Below are positions 14,497 through 22,884 of a stretch of DNA of 25,150 bases, piece after piece (positions within the stretch are counted from its first letter, which is position 1; every line of letters begins with the position of its first letter). The notes under the pieces are model-generated. The model saw only the letters and a program-made list of their open reading frames with translations, ran no database searches and was not told where the DNA came from. A program made the translations under genes and the position numbers. Origin of the DNA: Clostridia bacterium (lineage in GTDB: Bacteria; Bacillota; Clostridia; UMGS1883). The DNA lies in assembly GCA_021202495.1 (NCBI GenBank), contig JAJQCX010000197.1, forward strand, positions 1-25,150. Direction: 5' to 3'.

Positions 14497-14525
14497 TTGG
14501 CTTAAAGAGCAAAAACTTGTATAAT
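14497..14525 (+). promoter_or_regulatory. Promoter of dacF-rluB
   Basis: TTGGCT (14497-14502), 17 bases and a consensus TATAAT (14520-14525), about 80 bases before the dacF start and divergent from the lipase promoter. Confidence 0.55.
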
Positions 14526-14607
14526 ATTTAATAGGGTAATTTGGGCAATCTTTTATTCATTAAAAAATTTATCGCTTCATATGTTTAAATGAGGTCGGTG
14601 ATTTTTA

Positions 14608-15711
14608 ATGAAAAAAATTGCACTTTTTATCGCACTTGTGTTTATTTTCGCTCCGCTGACGGCAAAAGCCGAGATTTCGGCGCAGAGCGCCGTTGTGATT
14701 GACTGCGCGTCAAATCGAATTTTGTATGAGAAAAACGCCGAGGAGCGGCGGGGCATGGCGAGCACAACGAAAATAATGACCGCGCTTATCGCGTTGGAGA
14801 GACTTACTTTCGATGAAGTTGTAACGGTAAGTTCGTTTGCGGCGGGTACCGAAGGCTCATCGATTTGGCTTTCGGCGGGTGAGCATATGACGGCGCAGGA
14901 TCTTCTCTATGGGCTCATGCTTGCGAGCGGCAACGACGCTGCGACGGCGCTTGCGGAGCATACCGCGGGCAGCGTTGAAGCGTTTACGCTCTTGATGAAC
15001 GAAAAAGCAAAGGAGATAGGCGCATATAATACCAATTTCACAAACCCTCACGGCTTGTCCGACGAAAATCACTACACGACTGCCTATGATTTGGCTCTTA
15101 TCGCGTCATATGCCATGAAAAACGATACCTTTCGTGAAATCGTTTCAACGCAAAATAAAACAATTTCATGGGAGGGCTCACAGTGGAACCGCAGCTTGAA
15201 AAATCACAACAAGCTTTTATATATGTATGACGACTGCGACGGAGTGAAAACCGGCTACACAAAAAAGGACGGCCGCTGTCTTGTTTCGAGCGCGGAGCGT
15301 GACGGAATGAGAATTGTCACGGTAACGCTTTCGGATCCCGATGACTGGAACGATCACATAAATCTTATGAATTACGCGTTTGAAACACATAAGCCCTACA
15401 CGGTTTGCAGAAAGGGTGAAAGCGCCGGAAGCTACCTGACCGAAAATGCCGATATTGAAGAAATCGGGCTTTCATACGCACAAACCTATACCACAGCTTT
15501 GTCAGATGGGGAAGAGGACACAATTTCGACAAAGGTGGAATTCAGCGTTACGTATCCCGTGAATAGGGGCGACAGGGTCGGCACGATGTATATTTATCGA
15601 GGCAGCGAGCTCATCGGCAGCGTCGGGATAATTTCCCGTGAAAAAGCCGAGGAAAAACCGACATATTTTGAGATTATCCTGAATTTGCTGAAAGGAACAA
15701 TGAAAACGTGA
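14608..15711 (+). CDS. dacF: D-alanyl-D-alanine carboxypeptidase (DacF/PBP5-like)
   Basis: A 367-residue exported serine DD-carboxypeptidase of the peptidase S11 family that removes the last D-Ala from peptidoglycan stem peptides. A signal peptide (about 1-21, cut after TAKA) precedes the catalytic domain. All three penicillin-binding motifs are present: STTK (Ser52-Lys55), SGN (107-109) and KTG (214-216). The C-terminal part (about 265-350) is the beta-rich domain of PBP5-type enzymes, with a final hydrophobic/amphipathic stretch (FEIILNLLKGTM) that may anchor to the membrane. GAGGT at 14591-14595 precedes the ATG. The stop overlaps the rluB GTG by 4 bases. Sporulation use is inferred from similarity in position to Bacillus dacF near spoIIM; a vegetative role is equally possible. 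Confidence 0.92.
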   Translation: MKKIALFIALVFIFAPLTAKAEISAQSAVVIDCASNRILYEKNAEERRGMASTTKIMTALIALERLTFDEVVTVSSFAAGTEGSSIWLSAGEHMTAQDLLYGLMLASGNDAATALAEHTAGSVEAFTLLMNEKAKEIGAYNTNFTNPHGLSDENHYTTAYDLALIASYAMKNDTFREIVSTQNKTISWEGSQWNRSLKNHNKLLYMYDDCDGVKTGYTKKDGRCLVSSAERDGMRIVTVTLSDPDDWNDHINLMNYAFETHKPYTVCRKGESAGSYLTENADIEEIGLSYAQTYTTALSDGEEDTISTKVEFSVTYPVNRGDRVGTMYIYRGSELIGSVGIISREKAEEKPTYFEIILNLLKGTMKT

Positions 15712-16427
15712 GATTACAAAAGTATATGGCACAGTGCGGCGTTGCGTCAAGACGCGCGTCGGAGCAGATAATTTTACAGGGGCGCGTTGAGGTCAACGGC
15801 GAAATCATTGATTATATGGGTTTTGAGGTCGATGAAGATCGCGATGAGGTTTTACTTGACGGCGAGCCGATAAAGCCGGAGGCGAAAAAATATTACATAA
15901 TGCTCAACAAACCCAAGGGCTATGTTACAACGGTGAGCGATGACTGCGGACGAAAAACCGTCATGGATTTAACAAAGGACGTTCACGCGCGAATATATCC
16001 CGTAGGCAGGCTTGACTATGATACTTCCGGGCTTCTTCTCATGACGAACGACGGCGAATTTGCGAACATATTGACACATCCCAGCCATGTGGTGGACAAG
16101 TGCTACATAGCGCAGTTGAATTATCTGCCGGACGCCGCGGCGCTCGATACGCTCCGTAAAGGCGTTGAGCTTGACGGGCAAAAAACAGCTCCCGCGAAGG
16201 TGCAAGTGTTAAAGCCGTTAAAGCGAGGCTGTGAAATAAAAATCACAATTCACGAAGGGAAAAACCGCCAAATAAGACGAATGTTTGAGACCGTCGGCGC
16301 GGAGGTAATTTCTTTAAAACGCATCAGCGTCGGCAGCATTACGCTCGGAAATCTCCCGGAGGGGAAGTGGCGACATTTAAACGACGCAGAGCGCAAGCGC
16401 CTTATGGGTAAACAAAAGAAATTGTAA
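15708..16427 (+). CDS. rluB: RsuA/RluB-family 23S rRNA pseudouridine synthase
   Basis: A 239-residue pseudouridine synthase. Residues 1-60 are an S4 RNA-binding domain (MRLQKYMAQCGVASRRASEQ, GRVEVNG). The catalytic domain follows, with the LNKPKGYVTT entry, the active-site Asp in GRLDYDTSGLLLMTNDG, and the closing EGKNRQIRRMFETVG, all typical of RluB, which modifies helix 90-region uridines of 23S rRNA. RluB versus RluE or RsuA is judged from the full S4 domain and the context. It starts with GTG in a GTGA overlap with the dacF stop, so it is translationally coupled. A carboxypeptidase-rluB link is common in Firmicutes. No clear terminator follows before the next promoter at 16477. Confidence 0.92.
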   Translation: MRLQKYMAQCGVASRRASEQIILQGRVEVNGEIIDYMGFEVDEDRDEVLLDGEPIKPEAKKYYIMLNKPKGYVTTVSDDCGRKTVMDLTKDVHARIYPVGRLDYDTSGLLLMTNDGEFANILTHPSHVVDKCYIAQLNYLPDAAALDTLRKGVELDGQKTAPAKVQVLKPLKRGCEIKITIHEGKNRQIRRMFETVGAEVISLKRISVGSITLGNLPEGKWRHLNDAERKRLMGKQKKL

Positions 16428-16476
16428 ACAAACAATAAACAAAGTATTTTACGATTGAAAATCTATGAATTTTCTG

Positions 16477-16505
16477 TTGATAATTCCGTTTATTTCAGTT
16501 ATAAT
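16477..16505 (+). promoter_or_regulatory. Strong promoter of the carboxyltransferase/decarboxylase cluster
   Basis: TTGATA (16477-16482), 17 bases and consensus TATAAT (16500-16505). The leader of about 60 bases holds a small hairpin GGATGC-TGT-GCATCC (16530-16544) before AAGGAGGT. Confidence 0.75.
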
Positions 16506-16571
16506 AGGACTAAACGGATAAAAATAAGGGGATGCTGTGCATCCTGAGATATTTTCAAGGAGGTACAATAT

Positions 16572-18059
16572 ATGAGCAGTGAAGAAAAGCTTGACAAGCG
16601 CCATGCCGCGAGGAAAGCAATTTCCGAAGGCGGCGGTGCGGAAAAGCAAAGCAAGGCAAAGAGCTCCGGCAAAATGCTTGCCGCCGAAAGAGTGTCGGCG
16701 TTGTTTGACGAGGGCAGTTTTATTGAGCTCGGAGCATTTGTCTCATCGCGCAGCGTAGACACCGCAGCGGACGGAGTTGTCACCGGCTACGGCACCGTGG
16801 ACGGCAGACTTGTGTTCGCATATGCGCAGGACGCGACTGTCATAGGCGGCTGCGTGGGCGAAATGCACGCAAAAAAGATTTGTAAAATTTATGATATGGC
16901 TTCCGAAATGGGAGCGCCGGTCGTGGGCATGCTCGATTCCAACGGTGCGCGCCTTGACGAGGGCGTGGCGGCGCAGGCTGCAATGGGCGAAATCATGGCT
17001 TCATGCGCATCTGTTTCGGGTGTTGTTCCGAACATCACACTTATTTTGGGAACGTGCGCAGGTTCAGCCGCGCTGATTGCCGAAATGAGCGATTTTGTTA
17101 TTATGAATGAAAAGAAAGCGGAGCTGTTTGTTTCCTCTCCGTCGGTCGTTACGGCGTCGACGGGCGAAAAATACGAGGCGGACGCGAAGGCGTGCGCGGC
17201 AAGCGGCAACGCTCATTTTACTGCCAAGGGCGACGCGGCATGTATCGAAACGGCAAAGCTTTTGCTGAGCTATCTTCCGTCAAACAATCTTTGCGATGCG
17301 CCGGAGCTGGAATGTACAGACGATTTGAACCGTGTTTCTGAAAGCCTCCAAGATGTTGACGGCGAATATGATGTGAGAAGCATTATCGCGTCTGTTGCAG
17401 ACGACGGAGCGTTTTTTGAAAGCCAGGCAAATTTCGCGAGCGGCACGGTTGTCGGATTTATCCGTTTAAACGGAGCAACGGTCGGCGTTTGCGCAAATCA
17501 GGGCAATGAGGCAGGCGCGGCGCTTTCGGGACAAGCTATGGAAAAGGCTGCGCGCTTTGTGCGCTTCTGCGACGCGTTTAACATTGCAATCTTAACCTTT
17601 ACCGACGTTGAAGGCTTTGCTGTCAGCGCTAAGGAGGAAAATGCCGGTCTTGCACGCAAGGCGGCGGCGCTTCTTTACGCGTTCACCGAGGCAACTGTGC
17701 CTAAGGTAAATGTTGTTGTTAAAAAGGCATACGGCGGCGCATATGCGGCGATGAATTCAAAGCAGACCGGCGCGGACGTTGTCTTTGCATATCCCACTGC
17801 CGAAATTGCGGCAATTGCGCCTCCCGCGGGCGTTGGCGTGCTCATGTCGGACAGGCTCAAAGCGGGTGAGAGCAGGGACGCGCTTATCGCGGAATATAAG
17901 GACACGATTGCGCTTCCGTACAATGCGGCAAGGCTCGGCTATGTGGACGACATTATCGACCCCAAGGAGACGCGTCCGCGCGTTATTGCGGCGTTTGAAA
18001 TGCTCAGAAGCAAGCGCATTTCGGCTCCGTCTCGAAAGCATGACAACATGCAGCTTTAA
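16572..18059 (+). CDS. mmdA: Acyl-CoA carboxyltransferase subunit (MmdA / transcarboxylase 12S type)
   Basis: A 495-residue two-lobed crotonase-fold carboxyltransferase like the alpha subunit of methylmalonyl-CoA decarboxylase, the 12S subunit of transcarboxylase and PccB. It passes carboxyl between an acyl-CoA and carboxybiotin. Motifs seen are MLAAERVSALFDEGSF, TVIGGCVGEMHAKKI, MLDSNGARLDEGV, the oxyanion GTCAGSAALIAEMSDF, and in the second lobe FTDVEGF, KKAYGGAYAAMNSK and YPTAEIAAIAPPAG. The acyl-CoA (propionyl/methylmalonyl, or malonyl) is inferred, not proven; glutaconyl-CoA is less likely on sequence. AAGGAGGT precedes the ATG. It is the first gene of a tight five-gene set with OadG-, biotin carrier-, beta- and OadA-type subunits. 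Confidence 0.9.
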   Translation: MSSEEKLDKRHAARKAISEGGGAEKQSKAKSSGKMLAAERVSALFDEGSFIELGAFVSSRSVDTAADGVVTGYGTVDGRLVFAYAQDATVIGGCVGEMHAKKICKIYDMASEMGAPVVGMLDSNGARLDEGVAAQAAMGEIMASCASVSGVVPNITLILGTCAGSAALIAEMSDFVIMNEKKAELFVSSPSVVTASTGEKYEADAKACAASGNAHFTAKGDAACIETAKLLLSYLPSNNLCDAPELECTDDLNRVSESLQDVDGEYDVRSIIASVADDGAFFESQANFASGTVVGFIRLNGATVGVCANQGNEAGAALSGQAMEKAARFVRFCDAFNIAILTFTDVEGFAVSAKEENAGLARKAAALLYAFTEATVPKVNVVVKKAYGGAYAAMNSKQTGADVVFAYPTAEIAAIAPPAGVGVLMSDRLKAGESRDALIAEYKDTIALPYNAARLGYVDDIIDPKETRPRVIAAFEMLRSKRISAPSRKHDNMQL

Positions 18060-18074
18060 CGGGGAGGTTTCAGC

Positions 18075-18434
18075 ATGAGCGCAGATTTGAATTTTCAAGA
18101 GGTTATATCGGAAGGTCTTGCCATAACAATCGAGGGCATTGTCGTTGTCTTTTCGGTGCTTATTTTGATAATGCTCGTTATATACGCAATGGCGTTCTTC
18201 TCAAAGAAGCAGAAAAATGAAGAGCCGCAGCAGGCTGCAGTGCCTACTGCTCCGGCAGCGGAAATCGAAGAGGAAGCCGTTGAAGAGAACGAGGAAGAGC
18301 TCATTGCCGTTATTACGGCGGCGGTTGCGGCCTGCATGGGGCAGAGCAGCGCGAGCGTAAACATAAAGAGCTATAAAAAGGTGTCGAATAATTGGAACGC
18401 CGCGGCAAAACGCGAAGTCATCAACAGAATTTAA
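18075..18434 (+). CDS. OadG/delta-type small membrane subunit of a sodium-pump decarboxylase
   Basis: A 119-residue subunit with one transmembrane helix (about 17-42), then a Lys-rich turn and a Pro/Ala/Glu-rich linker (46-75). A C-terminal domain (about 76-119: EELIAVITAAVAACMG, then VSNNWNAAAKREVINR) matches the tail of OadG/MmdD/GcdD subunits, including the characteristic W near the end. It is thought to hold the carboxyltransferase to the membrane beta subunit. The linker-plus-domain layout is that of the delta subunit of methylmalonyl-CoA decarboxylase. It starts 15 bases after mmdA with GGGGAGG upstream. Confidence 0.85.
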   Translation: MSADLNFQEVISEGLAITIEGIVVVFSVLILIMLVIYAMAFFSKKQKNEEPQQAAVPTAPAAEIEEEAVEENEEELIAVITAAVAACMGQSSASVNIKSYKKVSNNWNAAAKREVINRI

Positions 18435-18449
18435 GGAGGTTACATAATT

Positions 18450-18821
18450 ATGAGAAAATTTATTATCAATGTAAACGGCAATTCATATGAGGTTGAGGTT
18501 GAGGAAGTAGGCGCCGATTCCGCCGCGCCCGCACCTGCGGCACCCAAGGCTCCCACAGTGAGCGCGGCTCCCAAAGCTGCTCCCAAAAAGCAGGCGGCTC
18601 CGGTGGGGAAGGGCGAGCCCGTAAAAGCTCCCATGCCCGGTACTGTGCTTGACATTAAGGTTGCAAACGGCGCAAGCGTGAAGAAGGGCGACGTTTTGGT
18701 TATTCTCGAAGCTATGAAAATGGAAAATGAAATTATGGCGCCTTCAGACGGCGTTGTTACGGTTGTTGCCTCCAAGGGTGCAAGCGTCAACACGGGCGAC
18801 GTTTTGGTAACACTCGCTTGA
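18450..18821 (+). CDS. Biotin carboxyl carrier subunit (1.3S / gamma type)
   Basis: A 123-residue carrier. Residues 1-20 form a short N-terminal strand region (MRKFIINVNGNSYEVEVEEV); residues 22-55 are an Ala/Pro/Lys-rich flexible linker; residues about 56-123 are the biotinyl domain with the EAMKMEN motif and biotinylated Lys at about 90. It shuttles CO2 between the carboxyltransferases and the membrane beta subunit. AAGGAGG at 18433-18439 precedes the ATG, 10 bases spacing. It is the only biotin carrier in the cluster, and the OadA-type gene here lacks a biotin domain, so both carboxyltransferases must share it or use one elsewhere. Confidence 0.93.
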   Translation: MRKFIINVNGNSYEVEVEEVGADSAAPAPAAPKAPTVSAAPKAAPKKQAAPVGKGEPVKAPMPGTVLDIKVANGASVKKGDVLVILEAMKMENEIMAPSDGVVTVVASKGASVNTGDVLVTLA

Positions 18822-18854
18822 GCGTCCTGACGCAGATTGGAGAGTGATTTAACT

Positions 18855-20105
18855 ATGTTACTTGAAGGTTTGGCAAGTTTCGTGGAAAAAACCGGCGTGT
18901 ACGAAATTGCGTCCACCTTTTTGGACGGCGGCTGGAGAACGGTCGTTATGCTTTGTATTGCGTGTATTCTTTTCTACCTTGCTATTGTGAAGAAATACGA
19001 ACCGCTTTTGCTTTTGCCGATTGCGTTCGGTATGCTTTTGGTAAACCTTCCGTTGAGCGGCATTATGCATCCGGATTACTTTATTAACCCGGACTATCTG
19101 ATAGACGGAACAGATCTTAATTTCAGCTTGATTCTGCATGAAGGGGGTCTGCTTGACCTCTTGTATCTGGGCGTTAAGCTCGGCATTTATCCGCCGCTTA
19201 TCTTCCTTGGAATAGGCTGTATGACCGACTTTGGCCCGCTTATTTCAAACCCCAAGAGTATTGTGCTCGGCGCGGCAGCACAGCTTGGCGTATTTATCAC
19301 GTTTTTCTGTGCGGTGCTTCTCGGTGCGTTCCAGATCGGCGGCTTCGGAGCTGACGGAACGATGGAAACGATATTTAAGGAAGCGGCGTCAATCGGCATT
19401 ATCGGCGGCGCGGACGGTCCGACGGCAATCTATGTTACAAAAACATTGGCTCCGTCGCTTTTGTCGGCAATAGCTATCGCGGCATATTCGTATATGGCGC
19501 TCATTCCGCTGATACAGCCTCCCTTTATGAAGCTTATCACAACAAAGAAAGAGCGCGCTATCGTCATGGAGCAGCTTCGCCCCGTGTCAAAGAGAGAAAA
19601 GATTATTTTCCCGATTGCCGTAACGATTATCGTAATTCTCATTGTGCCCGACGCGGCATCGCTTGTCGGCATGCTCATGCTCGGCAATCTCATTAAGGAA
19701 TCGGGCGTTGCGGAAAGACTTTGCAAGACGGCGCAGAACGAATTGATGAACATCGTCACCATTTTCCTCGGCGTAACGGTCGGAGCGACGGCAAAGGCGG
19801 ATACGTTCCTCACCGCGAAAACGCTTCTTATCATTTTCTTAGGTCTTGCGGCGTTCTGCGTGAGTACCTGCGGAGGACTGCTTTTGGCAAAGCTCATGTG
19901 CAAGCTGACGGGCGGCAAAATCAATCCGCTTATCGGCAGCGCGGGCGTGAGCGCGGTTCCTATGGCGGCGCGTATATCGCAAAAGGTCGGTCAGGAGGAA
20001 AACCCCTCGAACTTCCTTTTGATGCACGCTATGGGTCCGAACGTGGCGGGCGTTATCGGCAGCGCTGTCGCAGCCGGCGTATTCCTTGCAAATTTCGCAA
20101 ATTGA
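18855..20105 (+). CDS. Sodium ion-translocating decarboxylase beta subunit
   Basis: A 416-residue polytopic membrane protein of the OadB/MmdB/GcdB family, which decarboxylates carboxybiotin and exports Na+. Visible family marks are FLGIGCMTDFGPLISNPK, the conserved IGIIGGADGPTAIYVT loop that lines the ion and carboxybiotin site, IQPPFMKLITTKKERAI, GNLIKESGVAERL, and late GSAGVSAVPMAARI with MHAMGPNVAGVIGSAVAAG. About 10 membrane segments are visible. The ATG at 18855 has GGAGAG 10 bases upstream; an in-frame TTG at 18837 lacks a site and adds six charged residues. OadB, MmdB and GcdB cannot be told apart safely by eye, so the substrate has to come from its partners. Confidence 0.93.
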   Translation: MLLEGLASFVEKTGVYEIASTFLDGGWRTVVMLCIACILFYLAIVKKYEPLLLLPIAFGMLLVNLPLSGIMHPDYFINPDYLIDGTDLNFSLILHEGGLLDLLYLGVKLGIYPPLIFLGIGCMTDFGPLISNPKSIVLGAAAQLGVFITFFCAVLLGAFQIGGFGADGTMETIFKEAASIGIIGGADGPTAIYVTKTLAPSLLSAIAIAAYSYMALIPLIQPPFMKLITTKKERAIVMEQLRPVSKREKIIFPIAVTIIVILIVPDAASLVGMLMLGNLIKESGVAERLCKTAQNELMNIVTIFLGVTVGATAKADTFLTAKTLLIIFLGLAAFCVSTCGGLLLAKLMCKLTGGKINPLIGSAGVSAVPMAARISQKVGQEENPSNFLLMHAMGPNVAGVIGSAVAAGVFLANFAN

Positions 20106-20137
20106 CGGCATTTACATATTAGAAGGAGGTAATTACA

Positions 20138-21544
20138 ATGGCAAATACAAAACGGGTAGAAATTACCGAAACAGTGCTTCGCGACGCGCACCAATCGCTT
20201 ATCGCGACGAGAATGACGACGGAGCAAATACTCGGCATTGTTGATAAGCTCGACAACGTGGGCTATCATTCGCTTGAGGTGTGGGGCGGCGCGACATTTG
20301 ACGCATGCCTGCGCTTTTTGAACGAAGACCCGTGGGAAAGACTGAGAAAAATTAAGGCAAAGGCTAAAAAGACGCCGCTGCAGATGCTTTTCCGCGGTCA
20401 GAATATATTGGGCTACCGTCATTACGGCGACGATGTTGTTGAATATTTCGTTCAGAAGTCCATTGCCAACGGTATTGACATCATCCGTATTTTCGACGCC
20501 CTTAACGACGTGAGAAACCTTAAAACGGCAATCAACGCGACAATTAAGGAAAAAGGACACGTTCAGGCGGCAATTTCATACACATTGAGCGATTTTCACA
20601 CAAACGAGTCCTTTGTAAAGCTCGCAAAGCAGCTTGAAGAAATGGGCGCAAGCTCCATTTGTATAAAGGACATGGCGGGTCTTCTCACACCTTACACTGC
20701 ATATGACCTTGTGAGCCAAATGAAAAAGGCGGTAAAGATACCGATTCAGCTTCACACACACTACACGTCCGGTCTTGCTTCGATGACATATCTTAAGGCG
20801 ATTGAGGCGGGCGTTGACGTTGTTGACTGCGCAATGAGCCCCATGTCGCTCGGAACGTCCCAGCCGCCGACAGAATCGCTTGTCGCGGCATTACAGGGCA
20901 CGCCCTACGACACAGGCTATGACTTGAACCTTCTTTCGGAGATTGCGGATTATTTCCGCCCGCTCAGAGAGGAATATATCGCGAGCGGTCTTCTCAATCC
21001 CAAGTCGCTCAGCGTTGATGCAAACACGCTCAAATATCAGGTTCCGGGCGGTATGCTTTCAAACCTCATTTCTCAGCTTAAACAGCAGGGCAAGGAGGAT
21101 AAATACGAAGAGGTTTTGAAGGAGGTTCCCCGCGTAAGAGCGGATGCGGGTTATCCGCCGCTTGTAACGCCTTCGAGTCAGATTGTCGGCACTCAGGCAG
21201 TGTTTAACGTTATAATGGGCGAACGCTACAAAATGACGACAAAGGAATTTCGCGGCTTGGTAAAGGGCGAATACGGCAAGACCCCCGCGCCCATATCGCC
21301 TGAATTCAGAAAGAAGATAATAGGCGACGAAGAGGTTATAGAGTGCCGTCCGGCAGACCTTATCCCGAACGAGCTTGACAAATTCAGAAGTGAAATTTCG
21401 GAATATATCGAGCAGGATGAGGACGTGCTTTCATATGCGCTCTTCGGACAGGTTGCGATAAACTTCTTCAAATATCGCCAGGGGCAGAAATATAAGATTG
21501 ATCCCAACCTTGCGAACACCGAAGAAAAAACACATCCCATATAA
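20138..21544 (+). CDS. oadA: Pyruvate/oxaloacetate carboxyltransferase (OadA / PycB / transcarboxylase 5S type), no biotin domain
   Basis: A 468-residue TIM-barrel carboxyltransferase that moves carboxyl between oxaloacetate/pyruvate and biotin. Motifs are TVLRDAHQSLIATR with the metal-binding Asp, WGGATFDACLRFL, MLFRGQNILGYRHY, IFDALNDVRN, IKDMAGLL with the lysine normally carbamylated, LHTHYTSG with metal His ligands, and AMSPMSLGTSQPP. A conserved carboxylase domain follows to about residue 455. OadA is usually about 590 residues with a C-terminal biotin domain; here the protein ends at HPI without it. That matches the 5S subunit, with the carrier encoded separately two genes upstream. AGAAGGAGG precedes the ATG. 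It closes the cluster and is followed by a terminator. Confidence 0.94.
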   Translation: MANTKRVEITETVLRDAHQSLIATRMTTEQILGIVDKLDNVGYHSLEVWGGATFDACLRFLNEDPWERLRKIKAKAKKTPLQMLFRGQNILGYRHYGDDVVEYFVQKSIANGIDIIRIFDALNDVRNLKTAINATIKEKGHVQAAISYTLSDFHTNESFVKLAKQLEEMGASSICIKDMAGLLTPYTAYDLVSQMKKAVKIPIQLHTHYTSGLASMTYLKAIEAGVDVVDCAMSPMSLGTSQPPTESLVAALQGTPYDTGYDLNLLSEIADYFRPLREEYIASGLLNPKSLSVDANTLKYQVPGGMLSNLISQLKQQGKEDKYEEVLKEVPRVRADAGYPPLVTPSSQIVGTQAVFNVIMGERYKMTTKEFRGLVKGEYGKTPAPISPEFRKKIIGDEEVIECRPADLIPNELDKFRSEISEYIEQDEDVLSYALFGQVAINFFKYRQGQKYKIDPNLANTEEKTHPI

Positions 21545-21547
21545 TAT

Positions 21548-21574
21548 AAAAAGCCCGATTTTATCGGGCTTTTT
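21548..21574 (+). terminator. Terminator of the carboxyltransferase cluster
   Basis: AAAAAGCCCGAT (21548-21559) and ATCGGGCTTTTT (21563-21574) form a perfect 12-base stem with a TTT loop, 3 bases after the oadA stop. Confidence 0.93.
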
Positions 21575-21592
21575 AAACGAAAGAGGAAATGA

Positions 21593-22840
21593 ATGTTTAA
21601 TATAAGTCAAAAAATACTGGATTTGGCGAAGGATGCGGAAAGGGAAATAAAGCCCGTATTTGAAGAAACAGAAAGAATTGCCGAATACAATCAAAAAAAG
21701 GTTTTGCAGGCTTTTATCGATAACCGCGTGAGCGATGCGCATTTTAATCCCACGACGGGCTACGGCTATGACGATGCGGGTCGCGAGACGATTGACAAAA
21801 TATATGCCGACGTTTTCGGCGCAGAGGACGCGCTTGTGCGGCACAACATTGTCAACGGAACACACGCGCTTTCTATCGCGCTTTTTGCCGTGCTGCGCCC
21901 GGGAGATACGCTTTTGGCGGTTACGGGCAAGCCCTATGACACGCTTGAAGAGGCGATAGGCATTTCGGGTGAAGCAAACTCGGGCAGCCTTAAGGATTTC
22001 GGCGTATCGTACAGACAAGTCGATTTAAAAGACGGAAAGGCTGATTTTGAGGGCATAAAGGCCGCGCTGACAGCGGATATAAAATGCTGCATTATTCAGC
22101 GCTCAAAGGGCTACGACTGGCGCGACTCGCTTTCAAGCGCGGAAATAGGGGAGATAATCGCGTTTATTAAGTCAATAAAAAAAGATACGATATGCCTTGT
22201 TGACAACTGCTACGGCGAATTTGTGGAGGAGCACGAGCCGAGCGAGTACGGCGCGGACATGGTTGTCGGTTCGCTGATAAAAAATGTCGGCGGCGGACTT
22301 GCACAAAGCGGCGGCTATATTGTAGGCACAAAAAAATGCGTTGAGCTTGCGGCATACAGGCAGACAAGCCCCGGAATAGGGAAGGAATGCGGCGCAACGC
22401 TGGGACAGAACAGATTTATGCTCCAGGGCTTTTTCATGGCTCCTCACATTGTTGCACAGGCGGTTAAAACGGCTGTGTTCTGCGGCGCAATGATGGAAAA
22501 GCTCGGCTTTGAGGTAAATCCCGCGTCAAATGTAAAAAGGCACGACATAATCCAATCAATAAAATTTAACGACCCCGAAAAGCTCAAAGTGTTTTGCAGA
22601 GCAATTCAATTCGCGTCGCCAATCGACAGCTATGTGACGCCCGAGCCGTGGGATATGCCCGGCTATCAGCATCAGGTGATAATGGCGGCGGGAACGTTCG
22701 TTTCGGGCGCGAGCATTGAAATAAGCGCCGACGCGCCGATAAAACCGCCCTATGTAGGCTATCTGCAGGGGGGACTGACCTACGAGAGCGGAAAGCTTGC
22801 CGTAATGAACGCGGCAACGGCTGTGGATGAAAATATCTAA
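21593..22840 (+). CDS. PLP-dependent methionine gamma-lyase family protein (aluminium-resistance type)
   Basis: A 415-residue protein of the COG4100 family, fold-type I PLP enzymes related to cystathionine lyases and often labelled aluminium resistance protein or YnbB. Marks are FNPTTGYGYDDAGRETIDKIYADVFGAE split by normal loops, VNGTHALSIALFA, LLAVTGKPYDTLEE, the PLP aspartate in LVDNCYGEF, and GSLIKNVGGG with the PLP lysine (Lys230). The late segments MPGYQHQVIMAAGTF and APIKPPYVGYLQGGLTYE are also family-like. True substrate unknown; the name is by family. The gene starts 19 bases after the oadA terminator with AGAGGA upstream, so it needs readthrough or a promoter I do not see. In Bacillus ynbB lies near glnRA and hfq; that context is absent here. 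Confidence 0.9.
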   Translation: MFNISQKILDLAKDAEREIKPVFEETERIAEYNQKKVLQAFIDNRVSDAHFNPTTGYGYDDAGRETIDKIYADVFGAEDALVRHNIVNGTHALSIALFAVLRPGDTLLAVTGKPYDTLEEAIGISGEANSGSLKDFGVSYRQVDLKDGKADFEGIKAALTADIKCCIIQRSKGYDWRDSLSSAEIGEIIAFIKSIKKDTICLVDNCYGEFVEEHEPSEYGADMVVGSLIKNVGGGLAQSGGYIVGTKKCVELAAYRQTSPGIGKECGATLGQNRFMLQGFFMAPHIVAQAVKTAVFCGAMMEKLGFEVNPASNVKRHDIIQSIKFNDPEKLKVFCRAIQFASPIDSYVTPEPWDMPGYQHQVIMAAGTFVSGASIEISADAPIKPPYVGYLQGGLTYESGKLAVMNAATAVDENI

Positions 22841-22868
22841 TTCAACAAAATAAAAATTTTGTTGAATT
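22839..22868. repeat. Perfect AT-rich inverted repeat between the lyase and recombinase genes
   Basis: AATTCAACAAAAT (22839-22851) and ATTTTGTTGAATT (22856-22868) form a perfect 13-base stem with an AAAA loop, overlapping the stop codon of the lyase gene and ending 2 bases before the GAGGAGGG of the recombinase gene. It has no T tail, so it is a poor intrinsic terminator; it could be an operator or mRNA structure. Confidence 0.7.
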
Positions 22869-22884
22869 GAGAGGAGGGATTTAT

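Noticed and set aside
21431..22018. A 195-residue minus-strand open frame across the oadA terminator and the lyase gene start
   Set aside because: It reads through a perfect terminator stem and two well-supported genes, and shows no family motif.
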